Shown here: positions 1-7,250 of the stretch, piece after piece
Layout: every line of letters starts with the position of its first letter
How positions within the stretch are numbered: position 1 is the first letter of the stretch
Source of the DNA: Methylococcaceae bacterium UBA4132
Lineage (GTDB): Bacteria > Pseudomonadota > Gammaproteobacteria > Methylococcales > Methylomonadaceae
Assembly: GCA_002380945.1 (NCBI GenBank)
Contig: DFWO01000081.1
Coordinates: 1-15,971, forward strand
Length of the DNA: 15,971 bases
Reading direction: 5' to 3'
Translations under genes and position numbers: made by a program
The notes under the pieces: generated by a model
Told to the model about the DNA's origin: nothing
Database searches by the model: none
Seen by the model: only the letters and a program-made list of their open reading frames with translations

Positions 1-93
1 TATTTCTAGAAGACGGAAGAGATGATTAAGCAGTATTTGGAACATAATTTTGAGCCAAATCCGAACGATGAATTCAAGATGGAGCCACCATAA
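1..93 (+). pseudogene. Possible C-terminal remnant of an IS200-type transposase
   Basis: After an in-frame TAG at 7-9, the frame stays open for 27 codons to TAA at 91-93, with an ATG at 22. The short peptide (MIKQYLEHNFEPNPNDEF and a few more residues) resembles, from memory of the family, the tail of IS200/IS605 TnpA proteins. It ends just before a hairpin cluster typical of such an element's right end. The TAG would make it a decayed or frameshifted copy. The rest of the gene lies outside the window, so chance similarity cannot be excluded. Confidence 0.3.
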
Positions 94-94
94 G

Positions 95-172
95 ACGCGT
101 CGTTTAGCCGACGCGTATCCGGACTTCCAGTCCGTAACTCAAACCCACCAGCTTTTAGCTGGTGGTTGTTTA
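95..172 (+). mobile_element. Candidate IS200/IS605-type right end (three hairpins)
   Basis: Three perfect inverted repeats follow one another closely: ACGCGTCG at 95-102 with CGACGCGT at 109-116; CGGACT at 120-125 with AGTCCG at 129-134; and CCACCAGCT at 145-153 with AGCTGGTGG at 157-165. The last has a 3-base loop and is followed by TTGTTTA. Subterminal hairpins of this kind mark the ends of IS200/IS605 elements. In TnpB-carrying members they overlap the omega (re)RNA. No tnpB is visible here. The last hairpin with its T-rich tail could also act as a terminator for leftward-lying transcription. The exact element border is not determined. Confidence 0.5.
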
Positions 173-251
173 GTATTCTCTGCACAAAAATTCCATAAAA
201 ACTCCTTAGCCTCATCATTGGCTCTGCACATTGTCCAGTCACACTAGAGAC

Positions 252-1766
252 ATGGACACTTTACTTAAATCACTTATGCCTAGGCAGCTTTCCGCGTACC
301 AATTATTAATTGGTACGGGAATGCTTTTAATGGCTATCGAACCTATACATTGGCTGGTTAATAGCTGGTCTGATCCTGCGCTTGATTCACAAGGTGGTTG
401 GGTGTTTCTGCTGTGTGCGGGGTTGTTTGTCTGGAGCGTATCCAGCGACACCGCTACCAGTCCTTTAAAACACACCAATCATAAAAAAGCCGTGTTGTTG
501 TTAGTAGGCACGGCTTTTATACGCGCCATTGGACAGGTTTTTGCGGTCAATGTGTTAGGTGCGGTGGCGTTAGCGGTGGATGTGTACGCGCTGGCTTTAT
601 TGGCTGATTTGGCGAGTCGTAAAAACGCGCTGTCAGCGGGTTGGTTGGCGGTGTTGTTTGCGTTTTCTTTGCCGATAGAACGAATTTTGCAACGCCTGAT
701 TGGTTTTGGTTTGCAGCATTTATCAGCCGATGGCGCGTGCTGGGTGTTGCAAGGCGTATTTGCCAATGTGCAGTGTGCAGGCATACGGTTGTTATTGGCG
801 GGGCGTGATGTGCTGGTGGATTTGCCTTGTTCTGGCGTACGCAGTATCACGCTGTTGTGTTTGCTGTATGCCACGCTGATGTGTGTATTTAGACCTCGCT
901 TATTAAGAGGGCTGTTGTTAGGCGTGATGACCTTAGCGAGTGCGTTGCTGGCTAATGTGTTGCGGATTAGTTTTCTGGCGACATTTATTGCTTATCCAGA
1001 AAAAATCGGCGGCATTAATGTGATGATGCAGCCAACTCATGATTTGATTGGGCTGTTTTGTTTGTTGGTGGCGGCGTTGCCGTTGGTGTTTGTTTCATCG
1101 TTGCCACACTCTGGCGTGGTAACGCATCCTGCCACACTCCAGCGTGGCGAGACAGGACGCTGGAGCGTCCACCACTGCATTCCCACGCTGGAGCGTGGGA
1201 ACGATAAGTTGATTGCTTTCGGCTTTCTAATCCTCGCCGCCATCATCGTCTCTTTACCCCGTCAACCCTTAGATGTATCCGATAACCGCAGCGCATTAAA
1301 TCTGCCTGCTTATCTCAATGGTCAATACGGGCAAGCCGTAGAACTTAGCCAACAAGAACAAGCCTACTTCACGCAATACGGCGGCTCTGCATTAAAAATG
1401 CGTTATGGCAATGCCAGCGCGTTGTTAATTCGTACCAACTCACCGCTACGCCATTTACATACACCCGATGATTGTCTGCGCGGCTTAGGTTTCAGCGTTG
1501 AATACCAAGGCGTGCAGTATCAACCCTTACCGACCGTTATTTATTTAGCAACCGCCAAAGACGGTTCTCAATGGCGCGTTGCCGTGACTTTTTATTCCGA
1601 ACAACACGAATTTACCACCAATGTATCCGAAGTGGTGTGGCGTTGGTTGCAACAGCCACAGCGTACTTGGTACGCCTTACAACGTATTACCCCTGTTTAT
1701 ATCACCGACTCTAAAGCCAAACAATGGGATAACGCCCTGTTTGCCGCTTTGGATTTACACTCTTAA
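252..1766 (+). CDS. Exosortase with fused EpsI-like C-terminal domain
   Basis: This is a transpeptidase-like membrane enzyme that processes PEP-CTERM proteins at the inner membrane. It is about 504 residues long from ATG 252. The frame extends to TTG 231, but neither start has a good ribosome site. In numbering from TTG 231, the core (residues 22-290) is a series of hydrophobic helices carrying the exosortase signature: Cys200 in LPCSGVR with Arg204, Arg245 in NVLRI, and His270 in the THD motif. A last helix (about 327-343) leads into an EpsI/DUF3485-like domain (about 350-500) with HTPDDCLRGLG. Residues 291-324 are encoded by palindromic repeats and are probably an inserted linker. Codon third positions are G/T-rich before this point and C/A-rich after it. 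The gene ends at the Shine-Dalgarno of the next gene, a VIT/vWA PEP-CTERM protein, which is its likely substrate. The exosortase subfamily was not assigned. Confidence 0.88.
   Translation: MDTLLKSLMPRQLSAYQLLIGTGMLLMAIEPIHWLVNSWSDPALDSQGGWVFLLCAGLFVWSVSSDTATSPLKHTNHKKAVLLLVGTAFIRAIGQVFAVNVLGAVALAVDVYALALLADLASRKNALSAGWLAVLFAFSLPIERILQRLIGFGLQHLSADGACWVLQGVFANVQCAGIRLLLAGRDVLVDLPCSGVRSITLLCLLYATLMCVFRPRLLRGLLLGVMTLASALLANVLRISFLATFIAYPEKIGGINVMMQPTHDLIGLFCLLVAALPLVFVSSLPHSGVVTHPATLQRGETGRWSVHHCIPTLERGNDKLIAFGFLILAAIIVSLPRQPLDVSDNRSALNLPAYLNGQYGQAVELSQQEQAYFTQYGGSALKMRYGNASALLIRTNSPLRHLHTPDDCLRGLGFSVEYQGVQYQPLPTVIYLATAKDGSQWRVAVTFYSEQHEFTTNVSEVVWRWLQQPQRTWYALQRITPVYITDSKAKQWDNALFAALDLHS
1103..1201. 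repeat. Cluster of four palindromic units inside the exosortase gene
   Basis: Four related hairpins lie in a row. CCACAC 1104-1109 pairs with GCGTGG 1114-1119 (one mismatch). GCCACAC 1131-1137 pairs with GCGTGGC 1142-1148 (one mismatch). GGACGC 1155-1160 pairs with GCGTCC 1165-1170 (perfect). TTCCCACGC 1180-1188 pairs with GCGTGGGAA 1193-1201 (perfect, 9 bp). All have 4-base loops and share a CGCTGGAGCG-like core. The GCGTGGGAACGA ending recalls interspersed palindromes that are abundant in many proteobacterial and cyanobacterial genomes. The cluster keeps the reading frame open and encodes a hydrophilic segment between the exosortase core and the EpsI-like domain. Confidence 0.8.
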
Positions 1767-1777
1767 GGAGAGCCGTC

Positions 1778-3910
1778 ATGTTAAATCTTATTAAATACAC
1801 CGCTGGCTTGCTGTTACTACTGTTGAGCTGTTCCGTTTGGGCTGGTCAAGACATGGGTGGCACAATAGTAGCCACGCTTGCCGATGGTAAAAAAGTCAAT
1901 TTTCCATTACTGAAAGCCGACATCGCCGCGAAAATAAAAGGCGATTTAGTCACGGTGACGGTGAAACAAACCTTTACCAATCCCAGCGATAAGCCATTAC
2001 ACGCCACTTATTTATTCCCGCTCAATCAAAATGCCGCTGTGCATGAGATGGTGATGGAAGTCGGTGATGAGCGTGTACAAGCACAAATTAAACGCATTGA
2101 AGAAGCCAAAGCCACCTTTGAACAAGCCAAGCAAGAAGGCAAAGCCGCTTCGTTGTTGGTTGAACATCGTCCCAATATGTTCACCCAAGATATTGCTAAC
2201 CTCATGCCTAATTTACCTGTTCAAGTCACGCTGACCTATATTCAAACCCTGCCTAAAGTCGATGGACAATATGAATTGGTGTTGCCACTCATAGTTGGGC
2301 CGCGTTATCAACCTGCGGGTGCAGGCGTTCCACCGACACCTGCCGCTGAGGTGAACAGCACAACCAAACTGGGACAATGGGAAGTAGAAAAACTGCCCGT
2401 TTATCCCGAAGTGGCAGGTTTAAACAGCCCAGACATTATTGATAAAGACCGCGTCTCTATCAGCGTTGACTTGGATGCAGGGTTGCCGATTACTGAACTC
2501 AGCAGTAAAACCCACGCCATTAAAGAAGACAAACTCTCCGCCACACAACGCGTGATTCATTTAGCCGAAGGCAAAACGATTGATAACAAAGATTTTGTGT
2601 TGCGTTACAGCTTAAGCGGTAGCGCGACACAAGCGGGTTTACTTGCTCATCAAGACGAACGCGGCGGTTTTTTCAGTTTACAAATTGAACCTCCTGCTCT
2701 GCCCGCAGTGAAAGATATTGCGGCACGCGAAATGGTGTTTGTGCTGGATACTTCTGGCTCTATGGACGGTGAACCCATTGCCGCCAGCAAACAATTTATG
2801 CTGCACGCGCTGCATAATCTGCATCCTAACGACACGTTTCGCATTATTCACTTTAGCAATAATGCCGAAGAATTTACCGCTGAACCTGTCGCCGCCACCG
2901 CTGACAATATTAAACGCGGCTTGGACTATGTGGAGCATTTAACAGCCGATGGTGGCACGAACGCGCCCAATGCCATTAATCAAGCCTTTGGTAAACCCGC
3001 TAAAGACAACACCTTGCGCATCGTCGTGTTTTTAACCGATGGTTATATCGGCAATGAATCCAACGTGTTGAAGATGATTAATGAAAAAATCGGCACAGCC
3101 AGAATCTACGCGCTGGGCGTGGGTACATCGGTGAATCGGTTTTTATTGGAAGAAATGGCAAACAACGGACGCGGTTTTGCACGCTTCATAGACCCCACTG
3201 AAAAAGCCGATGATGTCGCCATTCAATTAGCCAGTAAATTAGAAAGCCCCGTCTTAACTGACATCAGCATTGATTGGGGCGACTTACCCGTTAGCGACAT
3301 CACACCTGCCAAAATCAGCGATTTATTTGCAGGCGGCGCGTTACGCATACAAGGTAAATACACGCAATCTGGACAGCACACCATTAAAGTCAACGGCTTG
3401 ATTAATGGACGCAAAGCGCAGTTACCCATCACGATTAATCTACCCGCCAGTTCAGATGATAAAAACAATCCGATTCCCGTGATTTGGGCGCGTTCACAAA
3501 TCGCGGACATGATGCGCTTGATTAATACGCCGTCACATTTACGCACAATCGCCACGAACGATACCGAGTTAAAAAATAAAGTCACCGACTTGGGCTTAAA
3601 CTTCGCGCTGACTACACAATGGACTTCATTTGTCGCGGTGTCTGAAAAAATCGTCAATGCTCATCCAGAACAAGCCGAACACAGCAACGTGCCGTTGCCG
3701 ATGGTAAAAGGTGTCACTGACAAAGCCTACGGTGATGCACAAACTGCCGCCGCACCCATTGTCGCCGCCGCGCAACCCATGACGCTGGCGCAAAATTTTT
3801 CAGGTGGCGCAGCACCTGAACCGTCTACTGTTGCAGGTTTAATCATGGTGTCATTAATGGGCGCGTGGACTGTGTATCGCCGCCGTCAACTGGAGCAAGC
3901 TCATGTCTAA
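1778..3910 (+). CDS. VIT and vWA domain protein with PEP-CTERM sorting signal
   Basis: This is a predicted exported, surface- or membrane-attached protein of 710 residues. It starts at ATG 1778 behind an ideal AAGGAG (1765-1770, 7-base spacing). A signal peptide covers residues 1-22 (hydrophobic run ending in VWA). A VIT domain spans about 25-160 and includes the typical NPSDKPLHATYLFPL segment. A von Willebrand factor A domain spans about 316-485 with a complete MIDAS: DTSGS at 324-328, Thr394 and LTDG near 421. Residues 680-703 form a PEP-CTERM signal: PEPST, a hydrophobic helix, then RRR. The gene lies between an exosortase and a DUF4173 gene, and its last 8 bases overlap the latter, so it is probably the dedicated substrate of that exosortase. 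VIT/vWA proteins of marine proteobacteria with an LPXTG tail and a neighbouring sortase are an analogous arrangement. The ligand is unknown. Confidence 0.92.
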   Translation: MLNLIKYTAGLLLLLLSCSVWAGQDMGGTIVATLADGKKVNFPLLKADIAAKIKGDLVTVTVKQTFTNPSDKPLHATYLFPLNQNAAVHEMVMEVGDERVQAQIKRIEEAKATFEQAKQEGKAASLLVEHRPNMFTQDIANLMPNLPVQVTLTYIQTLPKVDGQYELVLPLIVGPRYQPAGAGVPPTPAAEVNSTTKLGQWEVEKLPVYPEVAGLNSPDIIDKDRVSISVDLDAGLPITELSSKTHAIKEDKLSATQRVIHLAEGKTIDNKDFVLRYSLSGSATQAGLLAHQDERGGFFSLQIEPPALPAVKDIAAREMVFVLDTSGSMDGEPIAASKQFMLHALHNLHPNDTFRIIHFSNNAEEFTAEPVAATADNIKRGLDYVEHLTADGGTNAPNAINQAFGKPAKDNTLRIVVFLTDGYIGNESNVLKMINEKIGTARIYALGVGTSVNRFLLEEMANNGRGFARFIDPTEKADDVAIQLASKLESPVLTDISIDWGDLPVSDITPAKISDLFAGGALRIQGKYTQSGQHTIKVNGLINGRKAQLPITINLPASSDDKNNPIPVIWARSQIADMMRLINTPSHLRTIATNDTELKNKVTDLGLNFALTTQWTSFVAVSEKIVNAHPEQAEHSNVPLPMVKGVTDKAYGDAQTAAAPIVAAAQPMTLAQNFSGGAAPEPSTVAGLIMVSLMGAWTVYRRRQLEQAHV

Positions 3911-5366
3911 AGCTGGCATTGCTGTTAAAGTGGGGTTGTGTGTGTTGCTGGTCGCTATTGCCGATGGCTTGTTTTATAAACAGCCTGTCGGCTGGACGGC
4001 AGGCTTGTATGCAGGTTTATTGCTCGCGGTGTTAATTGGATTAAATAAACACCTGTTACAAAGCACAGCCAGTAAACTCATCGCTTTTTCTAGCGCGACA
4101 CTGATAGGTTCTCTGATTGAAGCTCCGCACAGTTTAACCGTCGGCTTATTCAGTTTAGGCATTATCACCCTGTTGATTTTACAAAAACGCAAACGCTTAT
4201 CCTGCGCCTTGTTCTGGTTGAAAGATGTTAGCGGCTTTTTTACGCAAGGCGCGAATCAATGGCATAAAGATATTCATAAAATAAGTCGGGCAAGAAAACG
4301 CAAAGCAGGACATAAAATCCAATTCAGCTATGCGGTCATTCCTGTTTGTCTCACCTTAACGTTTGGCTTTTTGTTTGCAGAGGCGAATCCGATTATTGCG
4401 CAAGTCTTGGCTGGTATTGACTGGGATTTATTGCTTCGCTTGCTGTCGGTGTGGCGGTGGTTGCTTTGGTTTGTTACGGCGGTCATCATCTGGGCATTAT
4501 TACGCCCAAGGTTTATGCCCAGCAACACACTTGCAGCCAGTACACGTTTAGATTTAGACCGTTGGTTTAATCAGCAAACCATTGTTTTATCCTTGCTGCT
4601 GTTCAATGGCATTTTCGCCCTGCAAAATGGTCTGGACATTGTGTTTTTATGGAGCGGCGAAACCTTACCGAATGGCTTAAGCTATGCCAGCTACACCCAC
4701 GCTGGCGCGTATCCCTTGTTTGTTACTAGTATCATCACCGCTATTTATGTGTTGATTACCTTTAATGAACAGCAACCGCATTACCAAACTACCACCGCCA
4801 AAAAACTGGTATTCGTTTGGTTAGGGCAAAATATTTTTTTGTTGATGTCGGCGATTAATCGCTTGCTGCACTATATCGAAGTGTATTCATTAACCTATCT
4901 GCGCATTGCGGCTTTAATAGGCATGGTGCTAACTGCTATTGGTTTAATGCTGATATTTACCCGAATTTACCTCAATCGTAGCAACGGCTGGCTAATCAAC
5001 GGCAACGCTCTCGCTATTGCTGCCATTTTGTATATCGTTTGTTTTATTAATTTTGACAGCCTGATTGCTAATTACAATGTGCGGCATTCGTTAGAAGTGA
5101 CAGGGCAAGGCAATAGTATAGATTTACCGTATTTGCGTAGTTTAGGTTCAGAATCATTATTCGCATTACGTTGGTTTCAAGCCAATGCCAAATATAGCCC
5201 TTCGCAAACTACTCAGGCGGGTATGTTAATCGCTGAATTGGAAAATGAGTTAGCCAATAACACAAGCAACTGGCGAGCATGGACATGGCGACAACAACGG
5301 CAATTAGTTATTAAATCAGAGCCTAAACAAGCTGTGCCGATGGGTGATAGTGGCTGGCAATATTAA
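3903..5366 (+). CDS. DUF4173-type polytopic membrane protein
   Basis: This is an integral membrane protein of 487 residues and unknown biochemical function. I see about ten hydrophobic segments: near 4-24, 30-47, 55-72, 78-95, 141-160, 177-200, 226-248, 266-286, 302-322, 331-353 and 364-388. A basic cytoplasmic-looking stretch lies at 115-140. The family match rests on the central region (217-290: LDLDRWFN, NGIFALQNGLDIVFLW, YASYTHAGAYPL) and the C-terminal NWRAWTWR, which resemble DUF4173/DUF4153 proteins. The start is well set: ATG 3903 sits 7 bases after GGAG (3892-3895), inside the end of the VIT/vWA gene, so translation is probably coupled. The 3' end overlaps convergent rnhB by 4 bases. 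Its place in the cassette suggests a membrane partner of the sorted protein; this is inference. Confidence 0.8.
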   Translation: MSKAGIAVKVGLCVLLVAIADGLFYKQPVGWTAGLYAGLLLAVLIGLNKHLLQSTASKLIAFSSATLIGSLIEAPHSLTVGLFSLGIITLLILQKRKRLSCALFWLKDVSGFFTQGANQWHKDIHKISRARKRKAGHKIQFSYAVIPVCLTLTFGFLFAEANPIIAQVLAGIDWDLLLRLLSVWRWLLWFVTAVIIWALLRPRFMPSNTLAASTRLDLDRWFNQQTIVLSLLLFNGIFALQNGLDIVFLWSGETLPNGLSYASYTHAGAYPLFVTSIITAIYVLITFNEQQPHYQTTTAKKLVFVWLGQNIFLLMSAINRLLHYIEVYSLTYLRIAALIGMVLTAIGLMLIFTRIYLNRSNGWLINGNALAIAAILYIVCFINFDSLIANYNVRHSLEVTGQGNSIDLPYLRSLGSESLFALRWFQANAKYSPSQTTQAGMLIAELENELANNTSNWRAWTWRQQRQLVIKSEPKQAVPMGDSGWQY

Positions 5367-5971
5367 AGCGGAGCGTTACTGTTCAATAACATAGTTTTTA
5401 TTGGGTTAAAACTTTTTCTATGAACCTCTAAAATACCAAACTGTTGAATTTCAGTAAGATGCTGTTGTGTACCGTAGCTTTTATGAATGTGAAACGAGAA
5501 GTTGGGGTATTGCTGGTGATAGTTCACCATGAGTTGATCGCGGTAAACTTTGGCGATAATAGAAGCGGCACTGATAGCTTGTACTTTGCTGTCACCTTTG
5601 ACAATTGTTTGCGCAGGGCAAGGAAAATGCGGTAATCGGTTGCCATCGACTAATACGGTATCAGGTTGTATAGACAAACCTGCCACGGCGCGTTGCATTG
5701 CAAGTAGCGTAGCTTGCAAAATATTAAGTTGGTCAATCTCGGTAACACTGGCTTCTGCTATCGCCCAGCATAAGGCATTCTCTTGAATGATTTTGCTAAG
5801 CTGTTCGCGTTTGCGTTCAGTGAGTTTTTTAGAATCGGCTAAGCCAGCGATGGGTTTTGTTGCGTCCAATATGACGGCGGCGGCGACGACAGAGCCTGCT
5901 AAACAGCCCCGTCCCACTTCATCAACGCCTGCAATCAGAAAATGTGGGGGAAATTCATCCATGAATGGCAT
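5363..5971 (-). CDS. rnhB: Ribonuclease HII
   Basis: RNase HII cleaves the RNA strand of RNA-DNA hybrids and starts removal of single ribonucleotides from DNA in the cytoplasm. The 202-residue product has the family's normal length. It carries the AGVDEVGRG motif (Asp17, Glu18), DSKKLTERKRE at 47-56, the VDGNRLP motif with Asp109, and KGDSK followed by ISAASIIAKVYRD (125-145), then HKSYGT near 163. In this protein the usual AGPL after the first motif reads AGSV. The start is ATG 5971, 6 bases after the lpxA stop; a second ATG three codons in is possible, and neither has a clear Shine-Dalgarno. It is the last gene of the envelope block, as in many gammaproteobacteria, although lpxB, which normally precedes it, is absent. 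Confidence 0.95.
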   Translation of the reverse strand: MPFMDEFPPHFLIAGVDEVGRGCLAGSVVAAAVILDATKPIAGLADSKKLTERKREQLSKIIQENALCWAIAEASVTEIDQLNILQATLLAMQRAVAGLSIQPDTVLVDGNRLPHFPCPAQTIVKGDSKVQAISAASIIAKVYRDQLMVNYHQQYPNFSFHIHKSYGTQQHLTEIQQFGILEVHRKSFNPIKTMLLNSNAPL

Positions 5972-5977
5972 AAGCGA

Positions 5978-6748
5978 CTAACGCAATATGCCTCGGCGAA
6001 CATTACGCAAGAAATTAACCATTTCGGTGAGTTCTTTGCTATCGGTTGCCAATGCTTCGATTTGCTCGATGGCATCTTCTAGACGTAAATTCATTTTGTA
6101 GATAATTTTATAGGCGTTTCTTATCAAACGTACATCTTCGGCGGCAATGCCATTGCGCTCCATGCCTACCGAGTTGATACCATGCGGTCTGGTAGGTTTG
6201 CCACCGACCATGACAAAAGGAGGGATGTCTTGAGTAATGGCACTACCCATTGCCGCAAAGCTGTATTGCCCTATTTGCGTGAACTGATGTACTAAAGTGA
6301 AGCCACCCAAAATGGCGTGGCTATTTAAATGTACATGTCCTGCCAATGATGCGCCATTTGCCATGATAACGTGATCGCCGATAATGCAATCATGAGCAAC
6401 ATGGGTGTACGCCATGAATAAGTTGTCATTACCTATTTGGGTGACACTATTATCTTGAATGGTACCTCGGTGCATAGAGGTAAACTCTCGAATGGTGTTT
6501 CTATCTCCAATTTCAAGGCGCGTGACTTCAGCGGCATATTTTTTATCTTGCGGGTCTTCACCAATAGATGTGAATTGATAGATGCGATTGTCTTTACCAA
6601 TGGACGTAGGTCCTTTAATAACGACATGAGGACCTATGACAGTACCTGAATCTATTTTGACATCAGTGCCGATAACAGAAAAAGCTCCCACCGACACATC
6701 GGCGGCAAGTTCAGCACGACTATCAATAATAGCGGACGAATCAATCAA
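5978..6748 (-). CDS. lpxA: UDP-N-acetylglucosamine acyltransferase (lipid A synthesis)
   Basis: LpxA catalyses the first step of lipid A synthesis, moving a 3-hydroxyacyl chain from acyl carrier protein to UDP-GlcNAc in the cytoplasm. The protein is mostly hexapeptide repeats of a left-handed beta-helix, followed by a helical C-terminus (AIRNAYKIIYKMNLRLEDA). The segment YTHVAHDC carries the catalytic histidine, His119 here, equivalent to His125 of E. coli. I start it at TTG 6748, just after the fabZ stop. This gives MIDSSAII, which aligns with E. coli MIDKSAF, and 256 residues against 262. A weak GGA lies 7 bases upstream. In-frame ATG codons at 6772 and 6820 would add 8 and 24 residues that lie within fabZ and do not look like LpxA. 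It follows fabZ as usual, but lpxB is missing downstream. Confidence 0.94.
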   Translation of the reverse strand: MIDSSAIIDSRAELAADVSVGAFSVIGTDVKIDSGTVIGPHVVIKGPTSIGKDNRIYQFTSIGEDPQDKKYAAEVTRLEIGDRNTIREFTSMHRGTIQDNSVTQIGNDNLFMAYTHVAHDCIIGDHVIMANGASLAGHVHLNSHAILGGFTLVHQFTQIGQYSFAAMGSAITQDIPPFVMVGGKPTRPHGINSVGMERNGIAAEDVRLIRNAYKIIYKMNLRLEDAIEQIEALATDSKELTEMVNFLRNVRRGILR

Positions 6749-6750
6749 AA

Positions 6751-7194
6751 CTAATCCACTACCGCTGCGCATCGGATTTCTGCACTCGCCACAAAATCGC
6801 CATCCACTTCGGCACGGCATTCAAACGCCCAAATATTACGCTTACTTTTGACAAATCTGGCTTCCAACATTAATTGATCCCCAGGCACGACAGGTCTTTT
6901 AAATTTGGCTTTATCAATGCCCACCAAATAGTAAATCATACCTTCTAATTCATCACCCGCTGTTTCCGAGGCTAATAAACCAGTGGCTTGCGCCAGTGCT
7001 TCCAGAATCAAAACACCTGGCATGATGGGTTTTTGTGGGAAATGCCCTTGAAAGAAAGGCTCATTATAAGTAACATTTTTTACTCCTAATAGCCTAATCC
7101 CAGGTTCACACTCAATGACCTTATCAACCAATAAAAAAGGGTAGCGATGAGGTAAGAAGGCTTGTATTTGTAAAATATCCAACGTAATAGACAT
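6751..7194 (-). CDS. fabZ: 3-hydroxyacyl-[acyl-carrier-protein] dehydratase
   Basis: FabZ dehydrates 3-hydroxyacyl-ACP in type II fatty acid elongation. It shares this substrate pool with LpxA, encoded 2 bases downstream. The 147-residue hotdog-fold protein has the PHRYPFLLVDKV motif at 15-26, the active-site stretch FFQGHFPQKPIMPGVLILEALAQ with catalytic His51 and Glu65, and a closing strand with RCAAVVD. The start ATG 7194 gives the usual N-terminus of the family; no Shine-Dalgarno is visible in the CT-rich 12 bases before it. lpxD, normally directly upstream, is absent, leaving a 56-base gap to skp. Confidence 0.96.
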   Translation of the reverse strand: MSITLDILQIQAFLPHRYPFLLVDKVIECEPGIRLLGVKNVTYNEPFFQGHFPQKPIMPGVLILEALAQATGLLASETAGDELEGMIYYLVGIDKAKFKRPVVPGDQLMLEARFVKSKRNIWAFECRAEVDGDFVASAEIRCAAVVD

Positions 7195-7210
7195 GGCGTA
7201 GGGAGTTTTT

Positions 7211-7216
7211 ATTATA
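7211..7216 (-). promoter_or_regulatory. Possible -10 element before fabZ
   Basis: The minus strand reads TATAAT here, with only a weak -35 (TTTAAG, 17-base spacer). It would start transcription about 10 bases before the fabZ ATG, giving a very short leader. The area is A/T-rich, so this may be chance. Confidence 0.22.
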
Positions 7217-7250
7217 AAATTGGGTGGTATTACTTAAAGATAAAAATAGG

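Noticed and set aside
6..242. Open frame of 78 codons on the minus strand across the hairpin block
   Set aside because: It reads through the palindromes, has no ribosome site and resembles no known protein; a palindrome-driven chance frame.
50..247. Open frame of 65 codons on the plus strand across the hairpin block
   Set aside because: It also depends on the hairpin sequence and has no start signal or recognisable domain.
1103..1201. CRISPR-like array
   Set aside because: The units are short hairpins of differing arm sequence with irregular spacing inside a coding frame, and no cas gene is present.
2650..3657. Several antisense open frames within the VIT/vWA gene
   Set aside because: They are shadows of a strongly supported gene with clear domains and a perfect Shine-Dalgarno.
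6749..6820. Longer lpxA start giving 280 residues
   Set aside because: The extra residues lie within fabZ in another frame and do not align with LpxA; the TTG start gives the expected N-terminus and length.
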